The notes beneath the pieces were generated by a model. That model worked only from the letters and a program-made list of their open reading frames with translations. It was not told the DNA's origin and did no database searches. From Sinonovacula constricta (lineage: Eukaryota; Mollusca; Bivalvia; Cardiida; Solecurtidae): a stretch of 64,000 bases of DNA. The translations under genes were made by a program, and so were the position numbers. The stretch is taken from the NCBI GenBank assembly GCA_007844125.1, contig CM017557.1, positions 61,575,411-61,639,410 on the forward strand. The letters run 5' to 3'. Shown here piece by piece: positions 60,701 through 64,000 of the stretch. How positions within the stretch are numbered: position 1 is the first letter of the stretch; each line of letters begins with the position of its first letter.

Positions 60701-63700
60701 AGCGGGGTTAGTAAAGTCATCAGATAAATAGCTTGAGGGAAAACGAGACGGCGTATGAATACATGTTCCGTTGGCAGTTGTCAACAAAAATAGTTCAGTA
60801 TGTAAGTTAAGGTGGCGTAGCGCGAATACAAAAACACACACAAACACACACATGTTGGCAGTGTTCCTATCTGCTCATTGCTCACTACACGCTGAAATAC
60901 CACACCGACATAAAAATCTTTATAATTTATATTTTAACCATTTCGGAATGCGGTACAGGGATATGAGACCTTGTATGCGATGGACACGCGGATATGTATC
61001 CTATGTCTATATGGGACAATTGTCTATTGTTTTAGAGCCACGCGGATAATCGCGAGGATTCGAGCCGCGACCATTCATTGTTTACGGTGATTTATCCTAC
61101 AAACGATCAGGGCCAAAAACAATACTCGGGACATGAAGACTATTGAACATGATTATCAACGAAACTTTGTCCTATCAATAATTTCAATCAACGTCGCAAA
61201 GGAGTGTAGGAGGTTGTATAAGGTCTAGAACAGGTTCAACAATTTGACAGCCACCGCATGTAAATCGGCAAATTTTCCCAACCGAGTTTCATACCTTCAC
61301 GTTTGTCGTAGATAGTTGTGCAGATAACTTCTGTCGCTCAAACAATGAAAACGGCAAAAAGTTCGAGCGATGAAAGTGTTCGAGAGATAATGCACTAATT
61401 AACTTATTTCATAAACATGTGTAAGTTATAAAACATGTTTATAATATACCATATGTGTAAATTATATGTGCATATCTTTACTCATTCAAATGTGTCAACA
61501 ACTCAAATAAACGTGTTGGCAGTTCTAATTATCGGTGTTCGACCATAAGCATATCCGAGAAATGAGTGTTCGGTAGTATATCATCTCATGGAACCATACA
61601 AGAAATTAAACCTTTAACTGTAATACTGTCCGCCATTGAATGTATGTTGTTATCTTACGACTGTCTGTTACATTCACAGATATAACTTCACGCTTATGAA
61701 TCATATAGCATTGTCGGGCGATGCCTAATCCGCTCCTTAATTTGTAAAAAGTGTCTGAAAGTTTCAATACTGTCTACAAAATAATCCGGAGTGTGTCGTG
61801 CCTTAAGTTTAGTCTACCGTGTTTATGCCTTATTCGATCCACAACTAGTTGCACACTACCCTGATCATCATCTTGCCACTTTTTGTTTACAGGCCCAGAC
61901 TCATTCCTACCCCATCCCCTCCTTTCTTACACCTTCATGCAAAGGTGGCTAGACATTTTGGCCCGAGACTCAGCTGCACATAGTGCGGATCTTGATCAGA
62001 AAACTGCCAATAGGATGTTGGTTAATATGGATAATATGATTATGACAATCCCATTCGTGTTTAGCAGGCTAAGAGTTAAGTAAATCCATGGTGTCTCTAA
62101 GACCTGTCCTCGTGGTCCCTTAAGTGAAAATGTCTGGCTAAACATTTGTAATTACATCGGGGGATGCATCAAGAATATCCATTATCATTTTGCCTTGTAC
62201 TTGGATGGTGTGATTTAACGAGAGCGGTCATTAGGCCCCTACGAGAATCTTCAACCAACCGTGCTGCCAGGATAATAATAGCTTTCTCTTCTTTTTTCCA
62301 CCCGCCTCTACACGCAATAATACACTTGTATAGTCCCAAATCCAGACAAAAATAGTGATTGACCCGACGAAAGAAAAAGCGCATCTTCTAGCACCATGAA
62401 CAGCCTAACACAAACACACACACACAAAAAACTTAGTAACTAGTTTTACCCTTTCTTCGCTGTCTTGATTTTTATTTTGTGTGTGTAAAATTCAATAATT
62501 AGAAACATTTTTTTTTTCAGATTGAAGAGAAGATCTAATTTGCTCCTCATAAATTATGTAATTTTAGCTGCAGTCAAATTTCGGGACTGCTTTGATCACG
62601 TGGGCAGTGGTTTGATCACGTGGTTGTATTATAACAGGGGCGCCGGGACTTTAACCAATGAAAATGCAACCATCTATCTGCGAACGCGATATGAACGCCA
62701 AGACAATGGGAATCAGGAAACGATTGCATTAATTATGTAACTGCCCGCGCGAGTTTCAGAAACGTAACACAGCAAAACATAAACAGAATTAAAGATGGCT
62801 TACAGCTTTTTGATCTGTTTTCATCAAGAGAGACATAGAACCGCACGTCGCAGTAAATCTACTCGATGTACCATTTCAAACAAATGTATAATATAATACT
62901 TGAAAGAGATGGTAGTGAAATAAGTGAATTCACCTATCTGGGTCAATGAACAAGAGCTCCTATTTAGAAGTTTATTATATATATATTGAACAATTTTGAT
63001 CCCCGTGTGTATTGAAATAACGATATGATATAATTAATAAATAGAGTTATTTCTTTTGGTAGCTAGACACTTTTATCGTCTCTAGAACAGCGGAGAGGAA
63101 CACAATGCTTTCACTTAAAAACGTGAAATAGGCCAATAAGTTAAGCCATTGTAAAGGTCTATCTATTCTAATAAAGCATCTGGATTTTAAATTATTTTGA
63201 TGTAAATAACGGTTGTTTTACACAAGCATTTTTTTACTTCATTGAATATTGTGTAAAAAAAAAAAGCGCCAAAAAAAATTAGTTATCCTGGGCACTGCAA
63301 AGTTAAATGATTATCATATTTTATCTTAAAGGTTTGGTCCCAACACCTCTGCATGTATTTGATAGCCGATTATTGTATCAAGACTATACAGCCTGAATAA
63401 TGAATATTAAAAAATAAGGTGTCAACTTAATTTGTATGACTCGATTTATACGTTAAATGTTAATAATTATATAACAAGGCATATTATTACATTATTTATC
63501 TAGTGTAACTTACAAACTTCTTAAAGTCATCAATAAATATACATAAAATAACATCAACATTGAAAGGAAGTTTAATTATATTGTTATTATTGTATTTTAA
63601 AGGAAATACCTAGTCGGTCTGGTTGTCTTATCAATAAACAACATTTTTTTTCTATTCAAATGCAATTCTTTAATGTATTGCAATATTACATGATGCGCTT

Positions 63701-63882
63701 AAACTGTAATTAGTGTTATATTTTTCGACATTAATGAAATGTTTTTGTTATGTTGAAGATTGTTTATGACTTAAACAACACTATTCTTTTGATTAAATTA
63801 CACGTGCAACTTTATGCATTTTTCATTAAGTATAACATTCTTGTTAACCGATTTAATCTCCAATGATTTCTTGTGTTTAAAC
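60701..63882. other. Non-coding stretch
   Basis: No gene supported. Short CA-rich runs lie at about 60832-60853 and 62408-62427. 62570-62640 holds two GATCACGTGG blocks 16 bp apart. The last 1 kb is AT-rich. Frames of up to about 100 codons have no domain. Confidence 0.45.
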
Positions 63883-64000
63883 AGACACACTGTGCCTATA
63901 TAAATTATACTAAGACACACTGTGCCTATATAAATTATACTAAGACACATGTGCCTATATAAATTATACTAAGACACATGCGCCTATATAAATTATACTA
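63883..64000 (+). repeat. 29/30-bp tandem array cut by the window end
   Basis: Four full units starting AGACACACTGTGCCTATATA plus AATTATACTA: two of 30 bp, then two of 29 bp lacking one base after AGACACA. The last also has G to C. The array ends exactly at 64000, so it probably continues. Confidence 0.95.

Noticed and set aside
11678..64000. Upstream Meis-domain exons
   Set aside because: I looked on the minus strand for the NFCHRYI and LIFEKCE signatures and saw neither by eye; a translated search would be more sensitive.
1..64000. CRISPR arrays, bacterial operons or phage
   Set aside because: Tandem repeats here lack unique equal-length spacers, and intron-type splice sites, SINEs and MITEs mark the DNA as animal nuclear.

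Overview
The window is AT-rich metazoan nuclear DNA with almost no protein coding in it. It holds one convincing exon, two long (AT)n arrays, a long pyrimidine tract, several minisatellites, tRNA-derived SINEs and at least two families of short inverted-repeat elements. The small gene-like reading frames are mostly consequences of tandem repeats or chance. I read it as a lophotrochozoan genome, most likely a bivalve mollusc. The main reason is a dispersed repeat built around CAGATCAGCC...CTGATCAGGAT, which I recall from clam-type genomes; I could not check this by search.

The one convincing coding feature is a 133-bp internal exon on the minus strand at 11545-11677. It has a consensus 3' splice site (tttcatttcag), a consensus donor (GTAAGA), and a phase 0 start with a phase 1 end. 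Its peptide aligns with the linker just upstream of the homeodomain in the Meis/homothorax class of TALE homeobox genes (shared DD..STRS..TP....S....DN.SE.G). If that is right, most of the window is intron of a Meis-type gene transcribed right to left. At least 11.5 kb would lie on the 3' side of the exon and up to 52 kb on the 5' side. I found no second Meis exon, so the intron boundaries are outside the window or too diverged to see.

Layout. 1-11.5 kb is AT-rich DNA with (AT)n, clam-type repeats, two SINEs in plus orientation and one tRNA-like element on the minus strand. 11.5-19 kb holds the exon, a SINE flanked by 60-bp direct duplications, and quiet AT-rich DNA. 19.4-19.9 kb is a compact block with six TGACAG (Meis/Prep-type) sites and an 18-bp palindromic POU octamer pair. 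23.7-27.1 kb holds a TTAA-flanked inverted-repeat element, a 770-bp purine-rich minisatellite, a 51-bp satellite with cruciform potential and a long-TIR element. 29.3-36 kb is repeat-poor and richer in CpG and homeodomain-type motifs, including a palindromic pair of E2F-type sites. 36.3-43.8 kb is repeat-dense. 44.4-62.7 kb again has repeat-poor, CpG-richer blocks, including a nuclear-receptor half-site cluster (DR4 plus DR1) beside a perfect GTCACGTGAC E-box. A long-TIR element with an exact 9-bp target duplication lies at 57.7-58.1 kb. The window ends inside a 29/30-bp tandem array.

Working model (inference): a large intron of a developmental transcription-factor gene, colonised by small non-autonomous transposons, with several islands that look like cis-regulatory elements. 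Some islands carry sites for the gene's own TALE class, which would suit autoregulation.
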